Position numbers and translations under genes: made by a program. Of a stretch of 64,000 nt of DNA, positions 55,272 through 64,000 are shown piece after piece; position 1 is the first letter of the stretch; each line of letters begins with the position of its first letter. The notes beneath the pieces are model-generated. The model was not told the origin of the DNA. It saw only the letters and a program-made list of their open reading frames with translations, and made no database searches. Source of the DNA: Erythroxylum novogranatense. Lineage: Eukaryota; Streptophyta; Magnoliopsida; Malpighiales; Erythroxylaceae. The stretch spans positions 55,281,783-55,345,782 of the forward strand of contig CM057228.1 of NCBI GenBank assembly GCA_029891385.1, in the 5' to 3' direction.

Positions 55272-57581
55272 ATGTCATCTAGCGGTTCTCGGAGTGGGGT
55301 TTCTCCAAGTGATTACATTGACGGGAGGTCGTCGGAGGTTATGGCTGAGGTGACGGCGGTGTCGAGGTTAGGGTATGTTGAAGAGATTACAACAAGGGAA
55401 CGGAAAGACGGGCTGATAGTAAAGGAGTTGCCCAAGGGTAAATCCAAGATGTCTGCGGCGGAGTTGCGTCGGTCAGTCCTTAGGAACAGCATCTCTTGGG
55501 ACTGGGAGCCTAGGTTGGCTTCTGAGAATGAGGGAGTCGGCAGCAGCAGAGATGGGTGGATTGCCGTCTCTGAGTATTTCTTTTCAGTCGGAGGCTTGAG
55601 ATTACCGTACATGCCGATCGTAGACGAAGTGTGCGCTAACTATCAGTTGAGGCCGAGTCAGATCCCTCCGAATGGGTGGCGTTTCATTAATGAACTTGTA
55701 CTGTTGTGCCACTAATTCGGCTGTCCGCCCTCGGTTAACATCTTGCGCCACTTCTTGAGGATGAGCCAGAGTCCGAGTTCTGGGAGTGGCATCCCTTCCC
55801 TAATGTATAAGGATGCCCGGTATCGCCCAGCCGGGACGTCTGGTAAAATTTCCGGCTGGAGAACAAAATACTTCTTTGTGAAGCCTCCGGGGGCTTCTTC
55901 CGAGTCCCAGCCGTGGAGGTATCCCCAAGCCGAGCGATGGAATGACTCATCGAGTCTATTCCTTTCCAGGGAGGAGCGGGAGGTAGTTAACCGTATAAAG
56001 GAGCTTGGCCAGTATAACTTCGCTCGGCTCATCTCGGGGTATGGCGGGGGGGCCTCGGTCAACTCTCATTGATTGACCCATGTTGGTTGGCTGCCTAGAG
56101 AGGAATTGCCCCTTTGGTTGACCCCTCATGATTGATTTATCTTCTTTATTCGTAGGTTTTGGTTCGGTTTCTAACCTGTTTCATTTGTTTGTGCAGCTAT
56201 GGTCAAAGTTAATACATTTCCCGGCCCCCCCCAAGTCCGCCAAGGGTAAGCGTAAGGTTGCCGGTTCCTTGGGGGCTAGAGGACAGGCGGAGAGGGGAGA
56301 GGCTAGTTCGCGGGTTGTTCGACCCATTGCTTCCGGGCAGCGTGAATTTTCCTCCTACCGTCCTCGAACCATTGGCGGCGCCTACTGTAGTCGTCCCGCC
56401 CGGTCCGAGCATGGTTGTAATCTAGGAAGAGGAGGAGGCTGAACGACCTCTTAAAAGGAGGAGAGGGCCTGTAATGACCGCCTTCCCTCGTGGACGACCG
56501 ATCTCCCAGTTCCCCCGTAGCCGACCGATCTCCTTGCTCTTTGGTGGTTGCTTGTCCTTCGGTGGTCGACCAATCTCCCCGTCCTTCGGGCCAACTCAAG
56601 GGAAAAGGGAAAGCGGGTGACATCGGGCTGTGGGAGTCTCTGATCAAGCTGCCCAGGGACTCCTCAACTACTGACGTCGGCGTTGTCCGTCATATCATGG
56701 AAAGGATTACTCCTCCCGTGGACGGGGAGAAACTTGACCAGAAGAGCAATAAGGACATGAGGTCTCTACTCTTGCGTACTTACCTAAGTAGCTCAATGAT
56801 GTCGTTCGAGGCGGTGCAGCGTTTGGATGTTCTGGACCGTGAGGTTCAGGACCTTCAAGAGCAGATGCAGGCTCTGAAGGACGAGCTTTCGAAGGTAGAA
56901 GAGGAGAGAGACCTTCTCAAAGCTCAGAATTCTTCTTTAGAGGAAGAGAAGAAGATTCGGGAGGAGGCGGCCAGTGTTTTGAAGGCCCAAGTTGACACGG
57001 GGGAGGAAGAGATGCGCGCCTTGCGAGCTCAGCTCACGAAGGAGGAGGTCGAGAGGGTTAAGGCGATGGCAGCGAGGAGCAAGCTATCCGAGGAGTATCT
57101 GATGTTCAGGCGGTGGGAGTCGGAGAGGGTCTTTCAAGGAGAAAGCTCTCGAGACCATGCCCAAACCGAGGACATGTTGAGGAGGGTGCAAGCCTCCGTG
57201 AAGGAACAAAGGATTGAGGCGATCCTGCGGTGGCAGAGGCGATTCTTGCAGGACGAGTGCTTGGAGTACTCCTACGACCTGGCCCTCATGATCCTGAAGA
57301 ATTGTTATAACGCCTGCGTTCCTGAGGGGTCGGATGGTCCTTCGTTCGAGAACTTTGCCGAGCCGTTGCTTCCTACCGCTCTTGGCCTTTCTCTAGAGGA
57401 AGTGACGGAGAGAGCTCTAGAGGAGCGGGGCCCGGTCCCGAATGAAGAGCTGGACCTTAGCTCGGCCGAGGAGGACGAGCTTCCTCCTGATGATGCTTCT
57501 GTCCCCACTTCGACTTTCCCTCCTGATTCCGGGGCTTCTCCTGTATACTCCCCCGGGTATTCTCCCTCTACGGAGTTTTGA
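55272..57581 (+). pseudogene. antisense retrotransposon ORF (gypsy-type domain plus coiled coil)
   Basis: Part one, 55272-56072, starts MSSSGSRSGVSPSDYIDG and contains LRLPYMPIVDEVCANYQLRP and PPNGWRFINELVLL, the pattern of the plant putative gypsy-type transposon domain (PF04195-like). A single TAA (55713-55715) interrupts it, after which the frame continues HFLRMSQ ... WRTKYFFVKPPG. Candidate introns follow (acceptor TTTGTGCAG at 56196). The last part (56490-57581, 363 codons) holds ERITPPVDGEKLDQKSNKD, a long heptad-rich coiled coil (about residues 108-220), and a Ser/Pro/Asp-rich tail ending PGYSPSTEF. Function of this family is unknown. One stop and at least one frameshift suggest it is inactive, though splicing could bypass some lesions. 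Confidence 0.65.
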
Positions 57582-57739
57582 AGCTCACCTGGTCGGGCTT
57601 GTGACCAGGGCCACTTTATCAATACAATCTTTACCTTTGCTTCATTTCTTTCTGATGTCTCTTTCCGTATTCATACTCTTTACTTTCAATGTATGTTGAG
57701 TTACGATGAAATTGCTCATAGTCGGCGTATAGTAGAGTT

Positions 57740-57975
57740 CGATTCGGGGTCCCAAGGATCTCATCTTGGCGACCCGACCGACCGAAGTCGGCCTATGGAA
57801 AATGTCGGGCAATGGCGATGGCGAGGGACCCAGGGATCTCGTCCTGGCGACCTGACCGACTGAAGTCGGCCTATGTAGAATGCCGGGCAATGGCGATGGC
57901 GAGGGACCCAGGGATCTCGTCCTGGCGACCCGACAGACCGAAGTCGGCCTATGGAGAATGTCGGGCAATGGCGAT
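57740..57975. repeat. three tandem copies of a 78-bp repeat
   Basis: Core GGATCTCGTCCTGGCGACC at 57756 (variant), 57834 and 57912, exact 78-bp spacing, each followed by GAAGTCGGCCTATG and GTCGGGCAATGGCGATG. It lies between the antisense ORF and the end of pol. Tandem repeats in this segment are a known feature of Tat/Ogre elements. Confidence 0.9.
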
Positions 57976-58166
57976 GATTGATTGAATTTTTTTTCTTTGT
58001 CACGCATAATGGAGCTTTACATTGCCGAGAAATCTGAAAATCGCTTTATTGATGATAACAAAGGTATGGGCCGTTAAAAAACCTGTCTGGCAGGGACAGG
58101 AAAAAGGTTCCCACGCGTTGCATACAAAAATGGTAATAAGGGAAGATTAACTAAAATAAAACTTAT

Positions 58167-58376
58167 CTATTGGTAGAAAGCCTTCAAATTCTGTGAGTTC
58201 CAAGGCCTCGGTAGAATCTTTCCTTTCTCATCGCTGAGGATATAAGAACCATGCCCGATTTGCTTAATCACTCGATAGGGTCCTTCCCACGTCTGCCCGA
58301 GCTTTCCTGGATGCTTTCCAGTCGCCTCGGCTATTCGTAGGACGTACCCACCTTTCTCATCCCAGGAGGTCTTTAT
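58167..58376 (-). pseudogene. Tat-type gypsy pol, integrase C-terminus
   Basis: The minus strand reads WDEKGGYVLRIAEATGKHPG then KLGQTWEGPYRVIKQIGHGS and ILPRPWNSQNLKAFYQ, stopping at TAG (58167-58169). This is the characteristic C-terminal segment of integrase in Tat-lineage elements (GKLGPNWEGPY..., LPRPWN...). It is in frame but cut off at the copia junction just upstream, so only about 65 residues survive. Confidence 0.8.
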
Positions 58377-58388
58377 GCTCTGATACCA
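58377..58388 (-). other. primer-binding-site-like sequence beside the copia LTR
   Basis: GCTCTGATACCA, complement of TGGTATCAGAGC, four bases from the LTR end (complement ...CCCAACA). It is directly fused to Tat pol sequence on its other side. Confidence 0.75.
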
Positions 58389-58392
58389 CTTA

Positions 58393-59251
58393 TGTTGGGT
58401 TAATGCTACTGCTCTGTTATCTTTTCACAAACAGAAACTGATAAACTCTTGATAATTTGCATAAATGTAAATTGCAGAAAGTAAGAAGACTTGATTTTAC
58501 TTAGTTCGATAGCACACCGCTACCTACATCCAAGGTTCCCACTTTGATAGTGGTGTAGGAAATATCACTAAAGCAGAAGAAAAATAAGGAAGAAGATACA
58601 AAGATTGAGTGTTCCTTGAACACCTGCAACAAGAGCCTCTCAAGCTCACTAGTACCCAAAACAGGTTGGTACTCTAGCACTCTTTTGATCTTTTTCCCTT
58701 GCACTGATTTTTCACTCTCAAGATATAAAATTACAAGTGAAGTTAAGACTGAAATTTATCTGTATGTGTTCTGTTGTTGTCTTAAGCCTCTTTGCTTGTT
58801 TTATACAGCTGAAGATGAGGATGAATTTCGGAGGAGTGTTGATTGAGTCAAACCCAGACATGTGCCCTCACGTGAGCCATTAGTGAAGTCTCCCATGCTG
58901 TGCGTTTTATAACACCTGCATATTGAACGAATGAAGTTGCGTTTTGGTGGTCATTTAAATGCTCCTTTGTGTTGCTGCATTGTATAACACGTGGACATGA
59001 CTTAATCCTTTGGAATTGAAAAGAACGACTGTGTATTGCTTTGGCTTGCTTTAGACATGAGTTAATGAGTCACGTGGGTTTGTCCTTGTTGATAAATCAT
59101 TTTTGTGTCTGAAAGGAGAGAACCTTCTAGACCCTTGGTTCATGTCTCCTTTTTTGTTTCAGACACCATCTTCATTTCATCCTTCATGTATTCTTCTGCT
59201 ATTGTTTGCTTCTGTGTATGAATGATGGAGAATGAGTGAACTTTTCTCACA
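58393..59251 (-). repeat. copia LTR
   Basis: 859 bp. On the minus strand it begins TGTGAGAAAAGTTC and ends GCATTAACCCAACA. The preceding polypurine tract is GGAGAAGGAGGGAAAAGA (complement at 59252-59269). A similar purine run lies at about 59382-59400. Confidence 0.75.
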
Positions 59252-59514
59252 TCTTTTCCCTCCTTCTCCATCAATCAATACTTAGAGCCTCCATTTTTGT
59301 GTGAAACCTGAAAACCCAGAAAAACTATTCCTTCCAAAATTTTGTGACATCTGTCGAAGTCTTCTTAGATTTCAAGTGGTTTCCCTCCTTCTTCATCAAT
59401 CATAGCTCTATCTGAAAAAACCCTAAGAAAAATCCCCAAGTTCGAAAAAAACCCCAATTCCTGAAACCCTAATTTTTGTCGCTTCATCGGGATTGGTCAG
59501 ATCTGCTTCTGGAG

Positions 59515-62500
59515 TCATGGGGCTTCCTCGATCTGTAAGTAATCCCTGTAAAAACTAAACTTCTTTTGTGTTAGAATTTTTGTTCCGAAATCTGAGGGAT
59601 TTTTCTCACCTTGTATTTTTTTCAAATTGAAGGTTCCTTTGGAGATTTGGTCTCTGACGAAATGCAGGCGCACATCTATGTACTTGGATCTTTCATGGAG
59701 GACTGGATCGCGACTCAGGTACCACGCACTCTGACTATCTGTGTACAGTGTTGGTGTTGTGATGTCTGCGTTTATTTCCTTGAGTATGCCTGATAGCCAT
59801 GCTAGCTCCTTTACTCCTTCAGTAATTGCATAATATTCTGCTTCTGTGGTAGATAGGCTTACTACTGTTTGCTACTGTGATTTCCAGCTGATTGTGTTTG
59901 CTGATAGTGTAAAAACATATGCTGATATTGACTTTCTTGAGTCCTTATCTGCTGCATAATCTGCATCCACATAGCCACATAAAGACAGATATTTGCATGT
60001 TGTTAGTTCTGTTTTAGAAAAACATAAGCCATAGTTCATTGTTCCAGATATATATCTGAGAACATTTTTGAGCCCTTGCCAGTGTTCTAAACCTGGATTG
60101 GTCATGAACTTACTTAGGATACTGATAGCATAGGCTAAATCAGGCCTTGTGCATAGCATAAGGTACATAAGACATCCAACACCTACATCATAGGGATAGT
60201 GAGTCATATACTTTTCTTCTTCGCCTTAGGACACTTGTCGAAACCATCTGTAAGTGTGATCCTAAAAATCAAGTAGGTTTAGCTTGTTCTAAATTAAATT
60301 TAGTTAGGATTTTCCTTATGTAATTCCTCTGAACAAGCCATAGCTTTCCTTCCTCCTCTTTCTAATAATGCATTCCTAAGAGCTTACATGCTTCCCTAGG
60401 TCTTTCATATCAAAATGTGAGCACAGATCGCCTTGACCCTTGAATTATATTCAAGTCCTTCCTGTGATGATTAGATCATCTACATAGACTAACATATACA
60501 CTGCTTTAGTCAATCCTAGATCTTTGTAATATAGGCAGTAATCATATGAGCTTCGGATGAAGTTCATACTAGCAGCAACCTCCTGGAATTTTTTGTTCCA
60601 TTGTCTAGGGGCTTGCTTGAGCCCATATAGGGATTTTTGCAATAGGCAAACATGGTCCAGCTTGTTTTTGTCCTCAAACCCAATTGGTTGCTTCATATAT
60701 ATGGTCTCTTCTAGCTTTCCATATAAGAAAACTGTCTTAACATCCATTTGATGGATTTCCCAATCCTATAAAGTTGCTAGGATTAAAATAAGCCTAATAG
60801 TCTTGAATTTAACTACTGGAGAGAATATCTCCTTATAGTCTATCCCTTCCTTTTGCCTAAATCCCTTAGCTACAAGCCTAGCCTTATATATTCTAGGTTC
60901 TGCTTCTTTTACCCCTTCTTTCAATTTGAAAAGCCACTTATTCTCAATTAATTTGGCTTTATAAGGTCTAGGTACTAAGGTCCAAGTGTCATTCTTCATT
61001 AATGAAGAGTATTCATTCTCACAAGCTTCCTTCCAATTTCTAGCATCCTTGCCTCTCATGGCTTCATCATATGTTTCAGGTGCCTTGTTTTCTACATTTT
61101 CAGCCATGAAACATGCTAATTCAACCATGTCTAATTCAGTGTACCTTCTGTTAGGTATGCTGATTCTTGGTTGCCTATCCCTTGTGAGTTGGTAGTCCTG
61201 TAGGTTCTCTTGCATATCAACTGAAGGTGGGTTTAAGGTGTCTGCCTCCACTTCTGCTTCTTCCCTCCTTTCTTCATACTATGATGTGCCTTCTGGAGGC
61301 TCCACAGTTTCTGAATGTAGACCACCATCTTCTTCAGATTCAGGTGGTACATAAAATGGGACTGAATTAGTTGCAGTCCCTAAATTTTCCTGAATGTCAC
61401 CTAGAAGTTCAGAGTTTTGAGAATTCTTATTCAGTAGAGGGAATTCATCTTCTTTAAAGATGACATCTCTGCTAATGATCGTTTTATAGGCTCCTTTTTG
61501 AAATAGAAGAAGCTTATAGCCCTTTACACCTTCTCGGATAACCTAGAAACACCCTTTGTCGCTTCTAGGCTCAAGTTTTCCCTCTTTTGATGTGCATAGG
61601 CAGACATCCGAAAGTCCTTAGGTGTGAGAGTTTAGGCTTCTTTCCACTCCAAATTTCCTGAGGAGTCTTATAATCATTAGCTGAGGTAGGCAGCCTATTA
61701 ATTAAGTAGGCTGCTGTCCTAATTGTTTCTCCCCAAAGAGAATGTGATCAACCCAATGAGAGGAGCATGCACCTAGTCTTTTCTAGGAGAGTTCTATTTA
61801 ATCTTTCAGCTACTTCATTCTGTTGTGGAGTAGCTCTAACTGTCTTATGCCTTAGGATTCCATTTTTACTGTAGTATTCCTCAAATTCCTTATTGCAATA
61901 CTCCAGCCCATTATCAGTTCTTAGGCATTTCAACTTTCTCCTAGTTTGGTTTTCCATAAGAGTATGTCATCTCATGAAAACCTCTAGTGCCTCATCCTTC
62001 CTCTTCATAGGTTAAACCCAACATTTCCTTGACTTGTCATCAATTATGGACATAAAGTACACATTCCCTCCTGCTGTTGGGACTTGTGCTGGCCCCCAGA
62101 GATCACTGTGAGCATACTCCATGATCTCTGTGACTCTCTTAGCTCCCCTTTGAAATGCTGACCTGTGGTGCTTACCTAGCACACAGGATTCACAAAAATC
62201 TAACTTCTGTAGGTTCTTTTCAGATATAATACCTTGCCTAGAGAGATGGAGCAGGCTTTTATTGCCTGCATGACCCAACCTAGCATGTCATTGCTTGGTT
62301 GACTCAAGGCTAGTACTTTCTGAAATTTGATTAATTTCAGTTGTGCCTATTACATAGTATAGGTCACCCCTCTCCACTCCTCTAATGATGACTCTTCCAT
62401 CCCTTAGGATTTCTCTAAGTCCATCTTTAGATCTGATCTGAAAGCCTTGTTTATCAAACAAGCTTCCTGAGATCAAATTTCTCCTTATTCCGGGTACAAA
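59515..62500 (-). pseudogene. copia pol (integrase, reverse transcriptase, RNase H)
   Basis: Starts inside the pre-integrase region (FVPGIRRNLISGSLFD), then HARLGHAGNKSLLHLSRQG and CESCVLGKHH (integrase zinc finger), the integrase triad in HSDLWGP, RTDNGLEY and PQQNEVAERLNRTL, reverse transcriptase [18 protein letters not shown] and YMLVYVDDLII, and RNase H CTRPDLAYAISILSKF, VDADYAADKDSRKS and TTEAEYYAI, ending NPSDFGTKI ... QIEEAP at TGA (59515-59517). At least seven in-frame stops and two or more frameshifts interrupt it. The catalytic motifs are still readable, so decay is moderate. Clade is probably Tork or Ivana; not certain. Confidence 0.9.
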
Positions 62501-62554
62501 TGTAACATCCCGTTACCGATGTGAGGGCATATCGGTAATTTGGATGAGTGAGCA
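62501..62554 (+). repeat. 54-bp start of an LTR of the 21.6-38.6 kb family
   Basis: TGTAACATCCCGTTACCGAT ... GGTAATTTGGATGAG matches the first bases of that family's LTR in its own orientation (TGTAACATCCCGTCACCGAT). It interrupts copia pol after GGGTACAAA and is itself interrupted at 62555. Confidence 0.75.
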
Positions 62555-64000
62555 TGTTGGACCCCGAACCTTGAGTGACAATTTGATTAGTAATATGAAT
62601 GATCAAGTGGATGAGTTGATTGAAATGAAGTTATATAGCAAGAATTAGAAAGAAAAAGTGTGAAAATTTGAAGGATTTAGAAAGTTTGACTTTTGGAGAG
62701 AGAATGTTTGACTTTGAAAGTTGACTTTTGTTTGAGGCAAAATTTGATAAAATGATCTACATGAAACTTGTAGATTATGTTGAAAGATTTTTGTGGACAT
62801 AAAGTTTGTAATTTTTCGATATCGGGAGTGAAAGTTATTATCAGTCAAAGTTTATGTTTGATCGAGTTTGACTTTTATATTGGTTGGAACTTTGACTGAG
62901 AAATTAACCTAGTTAGAGGTTAATTGAGCTTTGATGTTTGTCATGAAAATTGAAGGATTTGTTTTGATCTTTATTTCGATATAAAGTATGCAATTTTTCG
63001 ATCTCGGAATATTAAGTTATGATTTTTACAAGTTTGTATAGAGGATAGTATCTTTGACCGGAAAATGGACTCCCGTAGGAGTTGAATTGAGTTTTATGTT
63101 CTTCTTGGAAGATTTAGAGCTTCTCTCAAGCTTTCTATAGAGACTAAGTTTGTCAAAATCGGAGTTCGAGAGTAAAAGTTATGAATTTTGGAAGTTTAGA
63201 GGAAAAAAAAAAAAAAGAAGAGAAAAGTTTTTACGCTATAATGACGGCCGCCCTAATGAAATGGGCGCCAGATATCTCGCATAGGCGGCGCCGCCGCCTA
63301 GCGAGGCGGTAGGCCTTCGCCTCATGAGGCAAGGCTCATCTCATGAGCTGGCGCCTCGCTAGGCGACGCCGCCTAGCTAAAGCGCCGCCCTCATGAGTTA
63401 GGCATCTCAACGCTGCTTTCTTCTTAAATTTTTGATTTCTTTGTTTTTAATCCGACCTTTGCTCACTATTTTGCCTATATCTTTCCGTCCGACATCCGAT
63501 TGAGTTGATTCTTTTATGTTGGATTCCTAAGACAATGAATTTCATTTTATAAGAAATTTAGAACTTTTGAGATTAAATTAATAGTGATTAATTTAATCAA
63601 AGTGAGTCGGAAATTTTCCGAGCATGATTCAGTGTTTTGTGAAATTCGGGATCTGTAGAGATCCGATTGAAGCGATTCTTGAGGGGAAATAAAGATAAGA
63701 CAAGGGGCTACAAATCATATGAAGACATGAAATGTCAATTTTGCCCTTAGGACTGTTAATTTTTGAATTTAAGTTCAGATTGGGGTGTAATTTTTGGATT
63801 GGGAACACCTGTGAGTAATTTGAGCATAACTTTTGATCTGGGAATCGAAATGAGACGATTCTTGTTTTGAATTAAACTAGAGACATAAGGATACAATTGT
63901 GATGAAGGCTTTGAGTTTCAATTCTGGGATTAAGAATGTGAAATTTTGGACGGAAATAATCGTACATTGAAAAGGTGTTAGAATATGGATATTCCCGAAT
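62555..64000 (+). repeat. LTR of the 42-52 kb family, running out of the window
   Basis: Begins TGTTGGACCCCGAACCTTG, like that family's LTR in its own orientation (TGTTGGACCCCGAACTTTTG). It has the same repeated modules (ATAAAGTTTGTAATTTTTCG at about 62800, AAAGTATGCAATTTTTCGAT at about 62983). It is diverged from both copies at 42-52 kb, so it represents a related subfamily. The end lies beyond 64000. Confidence 0.8.
63240..63400. repeat. GC-rich motif block inside the LTR
   Basis: Repeated short GC motifs (GGCGCC, GGCGGCGCCGCCGCC, TCATGAG/CTCATGA) in both orientations, forming several nested palindromes around 63280-63385 within AT-rich LTR. Confidence 0.75.

Larger units (their letters stand above)
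54165..58376 (-). mobile_element. Tat-lineage Ty3/gypsy fragment with antisense ORF
   Basis: The minus strand carries the last part of pol (58376 to 58167), then a tandem-repeat spacer. The plus strand carries an antisense ORF with a gypsy-type domain. An extra ORF between pol and the 3' LTR, often antisense, is a known trait of Tat/Ogre/Retand elements. GC content is clearly higher than in neighbouring DNA. I could not define LTR borders; the leader-like segment at 54165-54400 (containing AACCCCTCCGACGCTCAAGT) is of a kind seen upstream of such antisense ORFs. Everything 5' of the pol terminus is missing. Confidence 0.7.
58377..62500 (-). mobile_element. Ty1/copia element, broken and truncated
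   Basis: On the minus strand: degenerate pol (62500 to 59515), 3' untranslated region with polypurine tract, and an 859-bp LTR (59251 to 58393) followed by a 12/12 Met-tRNA primer site (58388 to 58377). The 5' part (gag, protease) is cut at 62501 by another LTR element. A primer site after what should be the 3' LTR is unexpected. Integrase, reverse transcriptase and RNase H order is that of copia. Confidence 0.85.

Noticed and set aside
57642..58007. Minus-strand frame with three similar peptide repeats
   Set aside because: It is simply the translation of the 78-bp tandem repeat, whose length is a multiple of three.
58616..58846. Plus-strand frame inside the copia LTR
   Set aside because: Within an LTR and on the strand opposite to the element; no domain.

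Overview
This is a stretch of plant nuclear genome, most likely from a eudicot. The evidence is spliced genes with GT-AG introns, a plant-specific PLS-DYW pentatricopeptide gene, and dense AT-rich intergenic DNA full of Ty3/gypsy, Ty1/copia, LINE and PIF/Harbinger-like elements. No virus, CRISPR array, tRNA or rRNA gene was recognised. All host genes I can support lie between about 6.8 and 15.3 kb; the rest is transposon sequence and relics.

Layout. 1-1.13 kb: possible tail of a gene entering the window, otherwise featureless. 1.13-6.35 kb: two nested PIF/Harbinger-like elements, each bounded by short inverted repeats and TAA target duplications; the inner one keeps a Myb/SANT-type ORF1 exon but no transposase, and the outer one contains a hairpin with 230-bp arms. 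6.8-15.3 kb: three host genes, namely mitochondrial ribosomal protein S33 (two exons, +), an OTP84-like chloroplast RNA-editing factor (intronless, -) and a MOSC/mARC-like molybdenum-cofactor protein (eight exons, +). 16.0-20.4 kb: a 5'-truncated LINE (-), a 0.8-kb Tourist-like MITE and a very old LINE relic (+).

20.4-39.1 kb: a three-level nest. A decayed gypsy LTR relic is interrupted by a non-coding minus-strand LTR element (21595-38588), whose 3' LTR is in turn interrupted by a 9.25-kb Tekay/Del-type chromovirus (21954-31203, +) flanked by perfect GTAAT duplications. 42.2-52.4 kb: a minus-strand element with 4.2-kb LTRs around an interior of only 582 bp, flanked by perfect AAATA duplications; one LTR carries a 1.2-kb insertion containing what may be a captured gene exon. 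54.2-58.4 kb: part of a Tat-lineage gypsy element (-) with an antisense ORF (+) that has promoter-like motifs, a 78-bp tandem repeat and the C-terminus of pol. 58.4-62.5 kb: a broken copia element (-), cut at 62501 by an LTR of the 21.6-kb family, which is itself cut at 62555 by an LTR of the 42-kb family running out of the window.

How the genes relate. All three host genes are predicted to act in organelles (mitochondrial ribosome, plastid RNA editing, mitochondrial or cofactor metabolism), but plant genes are not organised in operons and I infer no shared pathway. OTP84 and the mARC-like gene are divergent with a 619-bp shared intergenic region; S33 and OTP84 converge. The most interesting material is structural: nested non-autonomous elements, long LTRs built from repeated modules, an antisense retrotransposon ORF with its own apparent promoter, and an LTR carrying a primer-binding site on one side and a polypurine tract on the other.
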